Under the pieces are notes generated by a model. The model was not told where the DNA came from and did no database searches. It saw only the letters and a list, made by a program, of their open reading frames with translations. A stretch of 6,007 nt of DNA from Candidatus Tayloriibacteriota bacterium (GTDB lineage: Bacteria > Patescibacteriota > Minisyncoccia > Phycocordibacterales > JARIHA01), in contig JARIHA010000024.1 of assembly GCA_029288475.1 (NCBI GenBank), positions 1-6,007 on the forward strand. Direction: 5' to 3'. Made by a program: the position numbers and the translations under genes. Numbering within the stretch: the stretch's first letter is position 1; each line of letters starts with the position of its first letter. Positions 5,622 through 6,007 of this stretch are shown here, in pieces.

Positions 5622-6007
5622 ATGAAAATTCTTTTAACAGGAGGAGGATCAGGGGGACATTTTTATCCTATTGTTGCTATTGCCGAACAAATCAATGAAG
5701 TCATAAAAGAAAAAAAACTGGTAAATGCAGAGGTCTACTATATGGCGGATGTTCCTTACAACGCCGGCCTACTTTTTGACAAAGGCATCATTTTTAAAAA
5801 AACATACGCAGGAAAAGTTCGAGGATATTTTTCAATTCTCAATGTGACCGATGTATTTAAGACTGCCATCGGGGTCATCCGCACATTTTTTATAGTATTC
5901 AACATGTATCCAGACGTCATCTTTGGAAAAGGCGGATACGTAAGCTTTCCCGCACTTTTTGCGGCCAAGCTTCTAAGAATCCCCGTTATCATTCATGAGT
6001 CTGATAC
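5622..6007 (+). CDS. murG: UDP-N-acetylglucosamine--lipid I GlcNAc transferase (MurG), 5' part cut by window end
   Basis: Membrane-associated GT-B glycosyltransferase that adds GlcNAc to lipid I to make lipid II, the substrate of FtsW. The window holds the first 128 codons, roughly the N-terminal Rossmann domain that binds lipid I. The family usually has about 350-370 residues. The N terminus MKILLTGGGSGGHFYP (1-16) is the glycine-rich loop, with Ser where GGTGGH is more usual. DVIFGKGGYVSFPALFAAKL (98-117) and RIPVIIHESD (119-128) are textbook MurG motifs. The start fixes itself because the conserved Gly-rich loop begins at residue 7. No Shine-Dalgarno sequence precedes the ATG. An AGGAGGAGG run at 5639-5647 lies inside the gene and encodes the loop glycines. 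The C-terminal UDP-GlcNAc-binding domain is beyond the window. Confidence 0.96.
   Translation, partial: MKILLTGGGSGGHFYPIVAIAEQINEVIKEKKLVNAEVYYMADVPYNAGLLFDKGIIFKKTYAGKVRGYFSILNVTDVFKTAIGVIRTFFIVFNMYPDVIFGKGGYVSFPALFAAKLLRIPVIIHESD

Noticed and set aside
164..5992. Several reverse-strand open frames of 61-102 codons (for example 2705-3013, 1351-1647 and 5756-5992)
   Set aside because: Each lies opposite a well-conserved gene, has no recognisable family motif and no independent promoter or spacing, so they are antisense shadows.
1..6007. Reassigned TGA codon (as in Gracilibacteria/Absconditabacteria)
   Set aside because: All genes read through under the standard code with conserved glycines encoded by GGN, and no in-frame TGA is needed. 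Lack of TGA stops among six genes is too small a sample.

Overview
The window is one gene-dense, single-strand stretch of bacterial chromosome. All seven genes lie on the + strand and are separated by only 10 to 45 nt. They are the 3' part of aspS, then scpA, scpB, a D,D-carboxypeptidase (dacA-type), mraY, ftsW and the 5' part of murG. I see no RNA genes, mobile elements, CRISPR arrays, hairpin terminators or credible reverse-strand genes. No gene-free stretch exceeds 45 nt.

The likely source is a member of the candidate phyla radiation / Patescibacteria, probably Parcubacteria-like. This is an inference, with no rRNA or phylogeny behind it. It rests on the compact layout, moderately AT-rich DNA, small proteins at the low end of their family sizes, an AspRS that has lost a domain, a divergent MraY active site, and the lack of Shine-Dalgarno sequences before every start visible here. 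Stops are TAA (four) and TAG (two). TGA is not used as a stop here, and no in-frame TGA interrupts a gene, so nothing shows stop-codon recoding.

Layout: bases 1-979 hold the catalytic part of aspartyl-tRNA synthetase, whose 5' end lies outside the window. Bases 1013-2377 hold scpA and scpB, the non-SMC subunits of bacterial condensin, which act in chromosome compaction and segregation. Bases 2388-3368 encode an N-terminally anchored penicillin-binding-protein-like D,D-carboxypeptidase that trims peptidoglycan stem peptides. Bases 3393-6007 are a reduced dcw-type cluster. MraY makes lipid I, FtsW polymerises lipid II at the septum, and MurG (cut by the window end) turns lipid I into lipid II. 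murD, usually between mraY and ftsW, is absent here.

Functionally the window joins chromosome segregation (ScpAB), lipid-II synthesis (MraY, MurG), septal glycan polymerisation (FtsW) and stem-peptide trimming (DacA). Promoter-like sequences sit immediately upstream of mraY and ftsW. Their predicted transcription starts fall on or within 1-2 nt of the start codon, which together with the missing Shine-Dalgarno sequences suggests leaderless transcripts. The most interesting points are the GAD-domain-less AspRS, the substituted MraY metal and active-site motifs, and the predicted leaderless promoters. No wholly novel system is evident.
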